Shown here: in pieces, positions 1-11,972 of the stretch
Numbering within the stretch: the first letter of the stretch is position 1
Layout of the letters: every line of letters starts with the position of its first letter
From: Acanthaster planci
Lineage: Eukaryota > Echinodermata > Asteroidea > Valvatida > Acanthasteridae
DNA: 64,000 nucleotides
NCBI RefSeq assembly: GCF_001949145.1
Contig: NW_019091498.1
Location: forward strand, 329,724 to 393,723
Direction: 5' to 3'
Notes under the pieces: generated by a model
What the model saw: the letters and a program-made list of their open reading frames with translations, nothing else
Told to the model about the DNA's origin: nothing
Database searches by the model: none
Translations under genes and position numbers: made by a program

Positions 1-129
1 TGTATGCGTGGAAAGTGTCAATGGCCATGAGTGTGATAGGGCTGACTGCAAACAGGGCAGCAGAATGCACTACAGTTTAATGACTTTGAGGCACTCATGA
101 TACCTTGTGAGTGGAATGCAGTGCTACTT

Positions 130-575
130 TGTGGTGTCACATGGAGACTTTCGACCGTCCTGTCGGATCAGTCTACACCGTGACTCCATCCCATGTGAGA
201 CTTTCGAGCGTCTTGTCCGATCAGTGTACACCGTGACTCCATCCCGTGTGAGACTTTCGAGCGTCCTGTCCGATCAGTGTACACCGTGACTCCATCCCAT
301 GTGAGACTTTCGACCGTCCTGTCCGATCAGTCTACACCGTGACTCCATGCCATGTGATGAGACTTTCGACCGTCCTGCCAGTGCAGTCTACAGTATGACT
401 GCATCCCGTGTGAGGCTACTGACCGTCCGTCAGATCAGTCTACACCGTGACTCCATGCCATGTGATGAGACTTTCGACCGTCCTGCCAGTGCAGTCTACA
501 GTATGACTGCATCCCGTGTGAGGCTACTGACCGTCCGTCAGATCAGTCTGTCCCGTGAGTGACCCTGGCACGTGA
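130..575. repeat. 53-bp tandem repeat with a 108-bp higher-order duplication
   Basis: The core gagactttcga recurs at 144, 197, 250 and 303 with an exact spacing of 53 bp, then at 359 and 467. The last two mark a 108-bp double unit that is almost perfectly duplicated (359-466 and 467-574). The unit also contains variants of ccgtgactccatcc and gatcagtctacacc. Open frames across it arise from the repeat and show no sign of being a gene. It lies just upstream of the BEL/Pao element. Confidence 0.9.
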
Positions 576-1035
576 AAGGCTACCTACCGTTCGTCGGATC
601 AGCCTACAATTTGCCCTCCATCCTCTGCTCGTGTGGTGACAAGTGGAAACTCTGGAGCTGTCATCTTTGGAGTTTGACCTAAAGGTACCCACATGCGGGC
701 AGTTTTGCATCACGAACAGTGGTTGACCAGTGCTGTAGGATAGGCTGCATCATGGAGTAGTGACTGGACACCGAGCTTTGAACTTGGACTGTGCCAACTG
801 AACTTTGAACTTTATATGACCGTGAACTCTCATGAGACTTATTGTTGAGTACATGAATACTCTTTCAAATATTTGTGTATGCATTTTACTATCTTGCTTG
901 TTGTTATCACATTTCATTGCAAAGCTTTATCTTTGTAATTGTTGTAACCATTGTTGAAGCATTTAAGTTGCTATGATATACTGCATTTTTGTACCATTTG
1001 TACTTGAGATGCATGTACATGTTTGATGTGGCAAA
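576..1035. other. Leader region before the BEL/Pao coding part
   Basis: No gene is seen here. The stretch becomes AT-rich towards the gag-like start at 1036. It may be the untranslated leader of the retrotransposon. I could not match it, or anything in 1-1035, to the probable 3' LTR at 6287 onward, so the 5' LTR appears missing, highly diverged or outside the window. Confidence 0.4.
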
Positions 1036-2511
1036 ATGTCTTCAAATAGTAGAAAAACAGGTTCACATTCTTCAAGAAAGTGTGGATCAGATCACTCTTC
1101 CATCAGTACCGCTAGATTGAGAGCTGCAGCCACATTGGCAAGACTTGCCGCTGAAGCTGAAAATATGGAAAAACTAAAGGCTATTGAAGAGGAGGAATTG
1201 CGTCTGCGTCAACGCAAGAGGGACTGTGCTCTCCAACTTGAGATAGCCAAGGCTGATGCAGAAGAAAAGGTACTTGGAGAATTTGAGGAGCAGTCTTCAT
1301 TCAAGGGTTTGCAAGAGCTATTTGCTGAATCCACAGCTGGCGAGATGGTTGGCAAGTGGTTGGCAGATTCTCCACATGAAGTACCCCCTGCAGAGTTGGC
1401 TCATCCCGAGCAGTTTGTGAAACCAGTACAAGTGCCATCGGCACAAGAAGTGTCCATACCGGTGCAACCCACCATACCAAGCTTGCAGCAGGAAATGATA
1501 GACACAATGCAGCTTCCTAAATGTGAACTGACTAAGTTTGATGGAGAGCCACTCAAGTACTGGATGTTTATCAAAAGTTTTGATGCTACCGTAGGAAACA
1601 CCAGCGTTGGGCCGAATGTGAAGTTGAATCAGCTCTTCTATTATTGTGAAGGCGAAGCTTTGGCAGTTATTCAATGCTGTGCTGTAATGGAGCCTCAAGA
1701 GGGTTATACCAAAGCGAGGGAGCTGTTGCGTGAACGCTTTGGGAACGACTACAAGATCACAGAAACTTGGGTCCAAAGGCTTACTGAAGGACCACGAGTT
1801 ATGCCTGGTGACAAGAAGGCAATTCAGAAGCTTGCTGATGATCTGAGGAGCTGTACTGTGGTGCTCACAGCCATGGGCAAACTTGAAGAAATTGACACGA
1901 AGCGAAGCCTTGGGGCTATTGTGAGGCGACTGCCACAAGTCCTTCAGTCCAAGTGGAGGTCGAAGGCAGTCACCATTCTAGATGACACGGGTCGTTATCC
2001 AGGAATAAACAAGCTGATGGATTTTCTTGACAAGTCCGCAAGGGAAGCAAACGATCCTGTGTATGGCTTTAAAGACAACAACAAGGATAGGCCTGTGGTG
2101 AAGAAGGTTTCTAACTTCAGTGTCCAAGCCACCGGAACGCCTCGTCCTAAAGACAAAAAACCACTGAAGCATGCATCCAAGCCTGATGCGGAAGGGTCTA
2201 CAAGACAGACAACCTGCCCATGCTGCTCAGGGAATCACCTCATTGACCAATGCAGTGGTTTTGCAAAGATGTCTCCCTCCGCAAGGTTGAAAATAGCAAG
2301 GGAGAGGAAGTTGTGTTTCAACTGTCTTTCTGGGAAATGACATTTCTCCAGGAAGTGCGGCCAAGGTCCTTGTGGTGTTCAAGGATGCAACGGGCGACAC
2401 TCGAAGCTGCCGCATGAAGCGTTCCAGTCAAATAAAGGCAGTGAGGGCACGTCTGACCCGACTACACCTAGCAATCAGGATGTAGGAGCTACCAGCTATG
2501 CATGCGGTGGC
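1036..2511 (+). pseudogene. BEL/Pao gag-like region, interrupted by TGA
   Basis: Residues 1-434 form a gag-like polypeptide. It has a charged, Lys/Glu-rich coiled-coil-like N-terminus (about residues 30-90), then the DUF1759-type gag region around 155-300 (KLTKFDGEPLKYWMF-like motif), and starts a zinc knuckle with a CPCC motif and a CFNC motif near its end. The TGA at 2338-2340 falls inside the second Cys-rich knuckle. The same frame stays open downstream as far as the protease. This is the structural, nucleic-acid-packaging part of the element. The start codon at 1036 is the first ATG of the frame and was chosen for that reason only. Confidence 0.88.
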
Positions 2512-5082
2512 ATGCAAACGCCTGCTAAGATAGCCCTACCTATAGTTGCAGTCATGGTGAAGGGTAGTGATCAGGAAGACTGGCTCAAGACGTATGCGCT
2601 ACTTGACCCGGGAAGCAACAGGTCCTTCTGCTCGGTGAATCTGGCAAAATCGCTTAACCTGCATGGTAGCAAACAGTCTATGCATCTCAACACTTTGAGC
2701 AACAGTTCCCAAGTAGAGTCACTTATGGTTTCTCTTGATGTGACTGCAGTGGCCAAGACGCAAGAAAGCAAGATTTTCCACCTGCCAAAGGTGCATGCAC
2801 TAAAGGATTTCCCTGTACTTTGCGACAGTCTTGCCGGTTATGACGAAACACAAAGGTTCACGCATCTGAAGGGCATACCTATCCCTCAGGTATCAAAGGA
2901 GGTTGTGATGCTTCTGATTGGTCAAGATGCGCCACATCTACTTGCACCTCTTGAGGTGAGACATGGAAAGCAGGGGGAGCCATATGCAGTGAGGTCAGTA
3001 CTGGGATGGACAATCAGCGGTCCTCTGAGTGACGGCACACCTCCACAGGTCACTTCGCATTTTGTTCAAGGAACACTTGAGGCTCAGGTAGAGCGTTTTT
3101 GGAAGCTGGACCTTGGGGACATGGCCTTATGCGATTCTCCTTCACTCACCGTTAATGACAAGAGGGCTCTCAAGATTTGGGATGATTCAGTCAAGATTGT
3201 TGATGGGCATTATCAACTGGCCATACCCTTCAGGGCAGATGACCCTAATCTGCCAGACAACAAGGCGTTGGCTGTGAAGCGACTTACAGAATTGGGAAGG
3301 CGATTGAGTAAAGACGGCCGCCTGCATGATCGGTATTCTGCTGAGGTTAATAATCTGCTGGCCACGGGTTTTGCTGAGAAGGTTCCAGAAGATGAGCTTG
3401 ACGGTCCACCTGGGAGGACATGGTATATTCCCCACCATGGCGTTTTCAACCCGAATAAACCTGGAAAGCTGCGAGTCGTTTTTGATTGTGCAGCAAGATT
3501 CAAAGGCAGAGCTCTCAATGATGTTGTGTTACAGGGGCCGGACTTGACGAATAAGCTGATAGGTGTCCTCCTGCGATTTCGGGTTGGTCGAATTGCTTTG
3601 ATGGCCGATATAGAACAAATGTTCTATCAAGTTGGTGTGACACAGGAACACAGAGATGCCTTGAGGTTTGTTTGGTGGCGCAACGGGGGTATGAATGCAT
3701 GTTTGGAAGTCTTCCGAATGAAGGTGCACTTGTTTGGCGGGGTGTGGAGCCCGAGTTGTGCAAATTATGCATTGTTGCGAGCAGCGGATGATTTTGGAGA
3801 TCAGTTTGTTCCAGAAGTTGCCTCGACTGTAAGAAACAACTTTTACGTTGACGACTGTCTCAAATCTGTTGAAACCGTAGAAGGTGCCATTCAGTTGTCC
3901 AAACAGCTGTCAGAGCTACTTGCCTTAGGAGGATTCCGCTTGACCAAGTGGATCAGCAACAGCAGACGGGTCCTAGAAACCATACCACTTGGTGAGAGGG
4001 CAAAGGTCGTGAAGGATATGGATCTGGACAGTGAGCGACTGCCCGTGGAGCGTGCCCTCGGGGTCTCCTGGGACACAGAAGATGATACGCTTGCTATCAC
4101 CACGCGTCCTAAGTTGAAAGCTCACACGAGGCGGGGATTACTCAGTGTTGTGTGTTCTGTGTACGATCCCCTTGGGTTTGTATGTCCATTTGTTCTTCGT
4201 GCCAAGATCCAGTTCCAGGACGAATGCCGCCTCAAGGGCAAGAGCTGGGATGATCCCTTGGAAGTTCACACTCAAGAGAAGTGGATGAAGTGGCTTGACG
4301 ACATTCCAAAGCTCAGTGAGTTCAAGGTTGACAGATGTCTTATCCCAGATGGCTTTGGTGATGTGCATGAAAATCAACTGCATCACTTTGCTGATGCATC
4401 CAAGGATGCTTTTGGCTGCGTCTCCTATGCTCGTTTTGTCAGTGTTGCTGGTGAGGTAAATTGTACTTTCCTTCTTGGCAAGTCCCGTCTGGCCCCACTG
4501 AAGACGATGAAAATCCCGAGACAGGAGCTCACAGCAGCAGTCGTTGCTGCTCGAGTTGACTTGATGCTTCGGAAGGAGATTGGTCTGGGAGTGAGTGGGT
4601 CCACATTCTGGACAGATAGTGTGTTGGTACTTCAATATATCAGAAACCAGGAGAAGCGCTTTCATACCTTTGTCGCCGACAGAGTGGCAGTTATCCATGA
4701 TGTGTCAGTACCAGAACAGTGGCGATATGTGGGTACAGCAGTCAACCCAGCTAACGATGCTTCTCGGGGGCTGGATGCTAGCCAGATGGTCTCCAGTGAC
4801 CGATGGAGGAAGGGACCGGAGTTCCTGTGGAAATCTGAAGAGGAATGGCCGGTGATGCCAGAGGTGCCAAACCTTGACAAAGATAAGGAAGTGAAGAGTG
4901 AGGCCACTTCACAAGCTGTGGATGCAGAGGAGAAGGTTGATACTATTAGTGAGCTTGTACATAGATACTCAAGCTGGCTACCTCTCCGCAAAGCTGTGGC
5001 GTGGATTCTCCGTTTCAAGAGTTGGCTTAAAGATCGCAAACCGAAATGTGGGGCATCGAGGTTGACAGTTGGTGAATTGTAG
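2512..5082 (+). pseudogene. BEL/Pao protease, reverse transcriptase and RNase H region
   Basis: This is in the same frame as the gag-like part. In order it holds an aspartic-protease-like segment with LLDPGSNRSFC near residue 31, then a reverse transcriptase with the FYVDD active-site motif (about 3840-3855), and then an A17/RNase H-like region with HHFADASKDAFG (about 4380) and FWTDS (about 4609). The frame stops at TAG 5080-5082. There the normal link to the integrase is missing: the His-His half of the integrase zinc-binding module cannot be found. The ATG at 2512 is internal to an originally longer frame and is not a true start. Confidence 0.92.
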
Positions 5083-5085
5083 GAA

Positions 5086-6126
5086 GAGAAAGTATTGGAT
5101 TCCCCAACCACGTCCTGTGATCAGTGGGGTTTTGAAAGGATGCATGCTGTGCAAGAGGCTACATGGACGACCGCAGGTTCAGCTCATGGCCGATCTCCCC
5201 GAAGGGAGGGTCACACCAGGCAAGCCACCCTTCTCCTATGTTGGGGTCGACTGTTTTGGCCCATTTTGCGTCAAGCGTGGCCGTTGCAGAGAGAAGAGAT
5301 ATGGTTGTCTGTTTACCTGTTTGGCGACAAGAGGTATTCACCTGGAGATGTTGCATTCCATGGAAGCTGACTCTTTCCTGAACTGCCTTGTGAGTTTACT
5401 GCGAGGCGAGGCACCCCAGAATGTCTGTATTCTGACAACGGAAGCAACTTCGTCGGGGGAGAAAGAGAGCTCAGGGAAGCTTTGTCAATGCTGCGCAAGG
5501 ACAACAAGGTTAATGGGGCGTTACTTGTTAAACACATTGACTGGCGTTTCAACCACCCATTGGCATCTCACATGGGTGGCGCCTGGGAGCGTCAAATTAG
5601 GACGGTGAGGAAGGTGTTGGCATCACTCCTTCACAATGAAGTTCTCGATGATGAGAGACTCGAGACGCTCTTCTGCGAGGTTGAGTCAGTTGTCAATGAC
5701 GGACCTTTGACACACGTTTCAGACGACCCTAACGACCTTGGGGCATTGACACCGAGCCACTTGTTGAAATTCAGACCAGGGCATCCAGTACCACTACATG
5801 GACTGAAGGAGACTGATCGCTTCAGGAAACGCTGGAAGCATGTACAACTCCTGGCTGAGAGGTTCTGGAAACGCTGGATATCCGAGTACTTGCCCAACCT
5901 TCAGCGTCGGCAACGATGGGTAGAAGGGAAAAGGAATCTAAGCGTGGGTGACCTGGTGCTCGTCAGAGATGACAACACACCTAGGGGTCAATGGCCATTT
6001 GGAAGGATCTCGAAGACCTTCCCTGGTAGTGATGGTCTAGTTAGGAGTGTAGAGGTGCGAACAGCCAGTGGATGTTATGTTAGGCCAATCACCAAGCTGT
6101 GCCTTTTGGAAGGTGCTCATGGCTAG
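5086..6126 (+). pseudogene. BEL/Pao integrase remnant, frameshifted
   Basis: Two frames together cover an integrase. From about 5086 to 5410 one frame has YWIPQ, the CxxC half of the zinc-binding module (CMLCKR) and the first catalytic Asp (VDCFGPF). From about 5411 the original frame resumes with DNGSNF (second Asp), HMGGAWER (catalytic Glu region) and the DUF5641-type C-terminal domain with GDLVLVRDD, ending at TAG 6124-6126. The change of frame near 5405-5412 and the missing zinc-binding start make it non-functional as it stands. Its role in an intact element would be integration of the cDNA copy. Confidence 0.88.
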
Positions 6127-6275
6127 GAGTATCCATTCAGCTAACCGATCCCAGTTCATTGATGTTTAGGCAACACTTTGAGTATCATTGTACGGTTAAC
6201 TTGTTTATCACGTTCTATGTTAAGCCTGGTTACCTGTAGTACTGTAGTTGTAAATGTGCGTTACTCTTACATTTA

Positions 6276-6740
6276 AGGGGCCGGAATNGTGGTCTCTCGT
6301 CTGGGGAAAAGCCTTAGGTTGGGAAGATCGACTCTGCCACTAATAGTGCTTGGTTTGATCCCATCAACTCAGGGTAGGCCCGGGGATGCCCGCCACAATA
6401 GTCTTTGCCTCACCCACGTGGTCGTAGTCTGGTTGCCGCAGTAGTTTCACATTACATTTGGGTATGCTCGTGGAGCCGCGGACTGTTCCTTTCGTATGCA
6501 AAGTAGGTCTGCGGGGTTCAGGGGCATTATTTTTGCTTCTTGGCGCATTTTGGAGGCGGCTTTCCAGTAACGTTAGTGAGTTTCCTTCGGTGTTATGCCC
6601 CATACAGTGTGATAATTTCGACTACTGACCTGGTGTAATTTCTGCTAGTTTTGCTGTCGGTTTTAAGCCTGTGCTCAGCAAAGTCGTAAGTGTCTTTGCA
6701 ATTTATTATTGATTGATTTTGTGCCTGTCAGTTCAAGATT
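6276..6740 (+). repeat. Probable polypurine tract and 3' LTR of the BEL/Pao element
   Basis: A purine-rich run aaggggccggaa (about 6276-6287) is followed by tngtggtctctcgtctgggg, a plausible LTR start, with one ambiguous base at 6287. The sequence up to the ATT repeat at 6740 holds no gene. The right LTR end is not defined because no second copy is available for comparison. Confidence 0.5.
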
Positions 6741-7300
6741 ATTATTATTATTATTATTTATTCGGCCTTCAACAAGACAATGACAGCAAAAACAAGTGAT
6801 AAAAGAAGTAAGACGAGTTAAAAGGAAAAAAACCAAAAACAAGACATAACCCCAACCAAGTCGGCCCGGAATGACAAAAGTATAATAAAACACTGTGACC
6901 CAAGGGCCTGCCAATCCTAACTTGGAGAGAAACACAAGAAGATCTTAAGCGACAATATTACAAGTACAACAAAATAAATAAACATGAAATAAAAATATAT
7001 TACAAAAATTTAAACAAAATAAACTAAATAAATTTCTCACATTTATAAATCAAAGCAAAACAAAAAATCGGATAAACAAGCAAGAATGGCATTAGAGAGC
7101 AGAGCAAATTAAAAAAGCAATAAAATGCATAAAAGAGCAAGCATAAAATAAAAAGCAGAAGAGCATCTACATGACCTCTGAATAAAAAAATACATTTATA
7201 CAAAAACTAATAAACACAGGGAGAGCAAGAAGAGAGCAAGAGTAATATCAAGGGGAAAAGGCAAAAATGGCATAATATAGATAGATAGATAGATATTTAA
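6739..7300. repeat. ATT microsatellite, A-rich low-complexity stretch and ATAG repeat
   Basis: (ATT)n runs from about 6739 to 6760. It is followed by about 500 bp of A-rich sequence full of aaataaa and gagcaa words (6900-7270), and then an ATAG tetranucleotide run at about 7276-7296. No coding potential is seen. Confidence 0.8.
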
Positions 7301-7465
7301 GCATGTTGCATATACATGTATATTTAGTCGCTACAACTCATTTGAGATATTATTGCAAGATGTTTCCGATAATTGTCATGTTTCCCTCAGACCTCAAATA
7401 ACTGACAAACTTATTTGGTCATGTTTTTGTAGCGGTCCGGCCCCCTGGNTTACAAAGTCTGCAAT

Positions 7466-8951
7466 GTGGATATTGAAAACATGATGAAGTACTCATTAAG
7501 CCTCTACCCACAAGCCCGTTCAGTACAAGACGGTTGTTTGAGAAAAACAAATAAGGCAAAATTGCTGCATAACTTAGAAAATGCCCCAGAAACATCACCC
7601 CTTGTTGATCTGCCAAGAGGAGGAATTTGGATCGTCGATGGTATGGCGTTGCATCAGGGACTCAGCCCAAAGAACATGCCTTCAAAGATGGGAGAGTTGG
7701 CGAAGAAAATGTTAGTCTACCTAGCAAAGAGTGTTTCCTAAACATCCATCCACTTTGTCACTGATACTTACCCTGCTCTGAGCATTAAAGGTGCTGAAAG
7801 GAAGCATCATGCAGCAAGTGGAAGCCAAAGAATACACCTTTCCAAGCCAGACCGACCAGTGCCTAAGCAATGGGCAAAATATCTGAAAAATAGCTCCAAC
7901 AAAGAGTAACTGAATCAGTTTTTGTTCGACTCGTGGGCCGCATATAATGCTGAAGATCTGGATGGCGTGATTGTCTACATCACTCATGGATTGGCATGTC
8001 ATGCAATTATTCCCATCAATGAAGCTGTGAGGGTGAAAGAAGTGACAGAGTTGGAGTGTAGTCAAGAGGAAGCAAACACAAAGATGTTTCTACATGCAAA
8101 ATTTATCAGCCAGTCCCAGGACAGTACCAGTCTCATTATAAAATGCCATGATACTGATGTCTTCGTCATTGGAGTTGCACTTGCATCTGGACTTGGAGAG
8201 CTGTACTTCCACACAGGAAAGGACGGCAACGTCCGTACAATCAACTTACAAGCCATTCAGCAGCACCTTGGTAAAGACATCACAAAAGCCGTCATCGATC
8301 TGCACTGTTTCACTAGTTGTGACTCGGTTTCTGCCTGTTTTGGAAAAGGAAAAGCAATGGCCTAAAAATTTCTCATCAAACATCCAAGGTTTTGTACACC
8401 ATTCCAGATGCTTGGCATCTCTTTCTCACTTATTGATGAACTGGTTTCTGGTCTTGAAGAATTTGTGTGCCACCTGTACAATCATCATCAATACAACCAA
8501 GTGCATGATGTAAGGTATGCACAGTTTTCAATGGCTACAAGACAGGAAAGTGCAATGCCACCTAACCGAGATGCGCTGCTGAAGCATATAATGCGTGCTA
8601 ACTTCCAAGCAGCTATTCACAAGCAAAGCTTTCATAATCATCGACATTCAATCGCCAGTTGGCAATGGCTGGAAGCTAATTGACGGCATGCTGGAAATAG
8701 ACTGGATGGATTTGCAGCCAGCCCAAGACAGCATTTTGGAACTTTCACATTGTAGATGCAAGAAGTCCAAGTGCAAGGCTCCAAACGCAGATGAGAACTG
8801 TTGCGTATCATTGGGCCTAGTCTGCACCGAGCTGTGTGAGTGCAACAGCTGTGATAATATGAACGCAGCAGAGGACAACACAGTCAGTGAGGATGACATT
8901 GAAGATGTTGAAGAAGACACCTTTGAAGATGAGGAACTCTTTTACAGGTAA
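7466..8951 (+). pseudogene. Broken copy of a multi-copy invertebrate protein family (TDV / FTSCDS motifs, Cys-rich tail)
   Basis: Consecutive open segments in the frame of 7466 read through DGMALHQGL, TYPALSIKGAERK, EEANTKMFLHAKF, KCHDTDVFVIGV and HCFTSCDSVSACFGKGK. They then shift frame near 8650 into DGMLEIDW and a cysteine-rich tail (CRCKKSKC, CTELCECNSCDNM) that ends in an acidic run. Three in-frame TAA codons (7739, 7907, 8363) and the frameshift break it. I recall this architecture from uncharacterised proteins present in many copies in corals, hydra and sea urchins. Its function is unknown to me and it may be transposon-linked. One ambiguous base lies nearby at 7449. I am confident that it is a degraded coding copy, less so about what it did. 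Confidence 0.7.
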
Positions 8952-9988
8952 CACTGAAAATTACTAAGAATCGGCAAGTGACTTCACTATTTAAACATCA
9001 AATTGTCAATAGTTTACCATGAAAAAATTCATGCTTATCCCCAGCAATCCTCAACCCAACAATTTTAATACAATTCTGCACAGCTGGGGTATAAAATTTA
9101 TTTCATAATTGCAGACAGATACTTCACTGTCCTTTAACAATTGTACATTCCTCACTCTTTTCACAGTCTTGTTTGGATCTTGTTCCAGTTCCACCTACAT
9201 GTACATGTCTTTGCTGCTGGCCTGGATGCACCAACGAGATAGGCTTCCAATCTTCTCTACCCAGATGAGCCAATTGAGTGAACAGATAAGGAGGCTGGAG
9301 GTCCGCCTTATTCTGACCCTTCTTAAGTGTATCCCATTATATCAAAATGTATCTTAACTAGTTAGGCATTGAAATTTCCCTTCAAAGGTAAATTTCATGA
9401 CTTTAAAAAGAGACCTTTCTCAAAAAGCCGCTATTTAAAATTATCAGTGCTCGTTCAAGGTACTGGTTTTGAAAATGTGAAATAAATACGACAGAAACAC
9501 AAGGTTTGCTCCGACAAATTTAATATTAATTAGCAAATGGATCAATTTACAATAAGTAAGGCCTATACTTGATTTTTTTTGACAAATCACACGGAGTAAC
9601 ACGTTAGTGCAACAATAGTTATGACCCTCAAAACAGGTTTTGTAATAGAAGAAAAATACTTACATTGCAGACACTGTCGACAAAATATGAGCAACTTACA
9701 TAATTAAAAAGTGGGGTTTTTTATAAAATACATAAAATGACAATTATTTTGCAGTGCTATTGAGTGTATGGAAACTACCAGTTATCACAATTCAAAATAG
9801 CTAGTCAAAAAATACATTGTGTAAAACATGCATCTTTTCCCGTTCAAAGGAAATGCCGCCTCAGCAGTATTTCATTTAGGTGGGAACGATTCTTTAATGC
9901 CCTACAGCTGAATGTGGGAAACTGTAGGGATCTCATCAGACACACAAACCACATGTTTCAGGTAATGCCAAGATGGGGGGAGCAAAAA
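8952..9988. other. No gene recognised
   Basis: This is AT-rich sequence with only short, unconvincing open frames on either strand. I saw no repeat boundary, RNA gene or splice-bounded exon that I can support. Confidence 0.5.
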
Positions 9989-9989
9989 T

Positions 9990-11314
9990 CATAATTGGAG
10001 GGAATAAAGGGGCCATGCCCTATAGTCTATAAACTGGCCCGCAAAGATATCTTTATCAAACAGGGTAAGACTCTTGATGGCAGAATGAACTGATTCGTGG
10101 GGAATATTCATAGCCAGAATAGCCGATTCCCTACGGGAGGTTGTAGCACAAAGAGATACCATGGCGAACTGTTCGAGCCCTGTAAGCAAGGAATCATCGA
10201 GACAGTGACAGGCCATGGTCACAAACTAGGGAGAAATATCACAGCCCTCCTCACAAGCCCGGGACAAGAACTCAGTGAGGAGGAGGAAGGACATGCAGCG
10301 AATGCCAGAGCGAGCAGCCAGGTCAACATCTTTCAAAGCTGTCTCCATTCACTGGAGATTCCTATCTTGGAATACGTTGGAAGACTTGCCCCTGTTTGGA
10401 AAAATCTTATCTCTCGTTGCGTCGGGAAACTCTGGCACCGAGAGATACTGATCATAATCACCTGATGGGAAATTGAAAAAAAACGGCACGGACGGTAGCC
10501 TGAATTCCACCGCTTGGCCTTCGCCAATCTGTCCATAGCGTCTATGCAGGAACGACAAATGGGAAACTCTGGGAAGGGGGGGGAAGACGAGGGACTCTCC
10601 TGGTAAACAGCACTTGAATGAAGGCCGCCCCCTGTCATCAGCAGGTGACAGGGGAGGAAGCCCCATGACTTGTATCATTTCTCGCTGTAAAAGACGAAAG
10701 CGAGACTTGGATCGTGAAAGATCGTTCACCGAAAGCGGCTGATCCTCGTCCGGAGACTGGCCAGAACCAAAAGCGAAACCCACCGTATGACTATCATCCA
10801 TCGTGGGTTGAGAAGGCCCCGTGTGGTGAAAGACACCTTGAGGTTCAGCCAGAGAATCGCCGGAACAGGCCGCAGGCGGAGAATAAGGCTCCGGATGTGT
10901 AGTAGCCGGAGGAGGAGGCAGATATCGCCGGACAAATTCTGAAATGAACTCAGAAAGGGAAAGAGGAATTCCCTGAGTCAGACCGCTGGGAAGAAAGTTG
11001 GCCAGAAGGGGAATCAGGTTGCGTGTCCACAGGAAGCGGGTCAGAAATAACAGGACAAATATGTACAAATTGCCACAACTAATTAAGGTACATACAAACA
11101 CAAAATAGAACAAGCAAAATAAATCTAATGAACTCAATTTTATTCTGAAATCAAGAAATATATACAAGAAACAAACTGCGCCACCAGGCGAAGTCTGGAA
11201 AGGAGATACGAAAACTAGGTCAATACAAAAATGAGTCTGCCAACCAGAGCAAGACCGAAAGGGAACGGCAAAAATAAATATATATATACAGGGGAAAAGG
11301 AACCGTCTTACCAT
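9990..11314 (-). mobile_element. Transposon fragment with a gag/ORF1-like open frame
   Basis: A 321-codon frame runs on the minus strand from 11314 to 10349. Its downstream half is hydrophilic and proline/serine-rich (PPPPATTHPEPYSPP, residues about 130-145). The frame decays further left, where a degraded, alanine- and leucine-rich helical segment can still be read (about 10350-10000). The upstream part overlaps a dispersed sequence that recurs inverted at 20630-21345. This suggests a retroelement leader plus first open frame (DIRS-like or LTR-type), but no polymerase domain is present, so the class is open. The hydrophobic N-terminal residues are probably translated leader sequence rather than a real signal peptide. 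Confidence 0.45.
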
Positions 11315-11775
11315 TCACAAGAACGAAAATGAACAAACAAACGAGGTGATTGAGAAATGACACTGAAAACACAAGTAGCGAAGGAAAAACTCTAGAAATT
11401 TTCGGAGCTGGACCTAAACACGTCCGATAGTAATGGCGCTAAAAAAAGAGGAAGAACATGGCGGCCACCTTCACCGGAGTCGAGTGAGTGAGGGCTCACT
11501 GCTGGTGATTGAGAATTTAGTAAACGGAAGTAATGGAATGGGAAATAATGCATATGTACTGGTAATCTGCGTAGGTTGCAGGCAGTAGACTTTAAATTTT
11601 TTAAAGTGTGGAATCTGACATATAAGTAATCTTGATGATCACAGTGATACATTGGTCACATCTTTATCTGAAAAAAAACCCATATTTTGTCAATCACTAC
11701 AACATCATCACTCCCTTTGTGAAGAGTTTGTTGACTTACAGAGGTGAAACAGGGAGAGCACTTTTTTGCTTGGGG
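11095..11775 (-). repeat. Dispersed element end, inverted copy A
   Basis: Read on the minus strand, this matches 20630-21345 over roughly 670 bp at high identity by eye. Shared blocks include gtaagtcaacaaac, gtatcactgtgatcatcaagattacttat, gcctgcaacctacgcagattaccagtacatatgcatta, the ggccgccatgttcttcctc block, and gacttcgcctggtggcgcagtttgtttcttg. Similarity is lost on both sides at about the same element positions, as expected of a repeated terminal or leader region. Confidence 0.85.
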
Positions 11776-11972
11776 GTTTTCCCTTCAATTTTCAGTCACT
11801 TTAATAGGTACAAAATTCTCTGAATATAGATTCATAAATACCTGGGACAATTTTTCTATGCCTATTGGTCGAAACACATCATGTAGCCGTGTACTAACAT
11901 TTGATAATGCCCGCTGAGAAGTGATAAAGCCTGTTGCATCAATCACACACTGGCACAAGGATACGAAACAGT

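Larger units (their letters stand above)
1036..6740 (+). mobile_element. BEL/Pao LTR retrotransposon, decayed copy
   Basis: One reading frame (positions congruent to 1036) carries gag-like, protease, reverse transcriptase, RNase H and the C-terminal integrase parts in the BEL/Pao order. It is broken by an in-frame TGA at 2338-2340, a TAG at 5080-5082 with an apparent internal deletion, and a segment (about 5086-5410) in another frame. A purine-rich tract at about 6276-6287 precedes a probable 3' LTR. No matching 5' LTR was found. The element therefore looks non-autonomous and dead. The TGA lies in the zinc-knuckle region and could be a single-base change. It is only described here, not reconstructed. 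Confidence 0.93.

Noticed and set aside
347-562. Open frame of 71 codons in the first kilobase
   Set aside because: It is generated by the 53/108-bp tandem repeat and repeats its own residues with the repeat period. No other coding evidence.
1318-1938. 206-codon minus-strand frame inside the BEL/Pao gag region
   Set aside because: It is antisense to a clearly coding frame and has no recognisable motif.
4138-4698. 186-codon minus-strand frame
   Set aside because: It is antisense to the reverse transcriptase/RNase H region. A shadow frame.
10349-11314. Hydrophobic N-terminus of the 321-codon frame as a membrane protein
   Set aside because: The hydrophobic part lies in the dispersed element end shared with 20630-21345, so it is leader DNA of a repeat rather than a selected protein segment.
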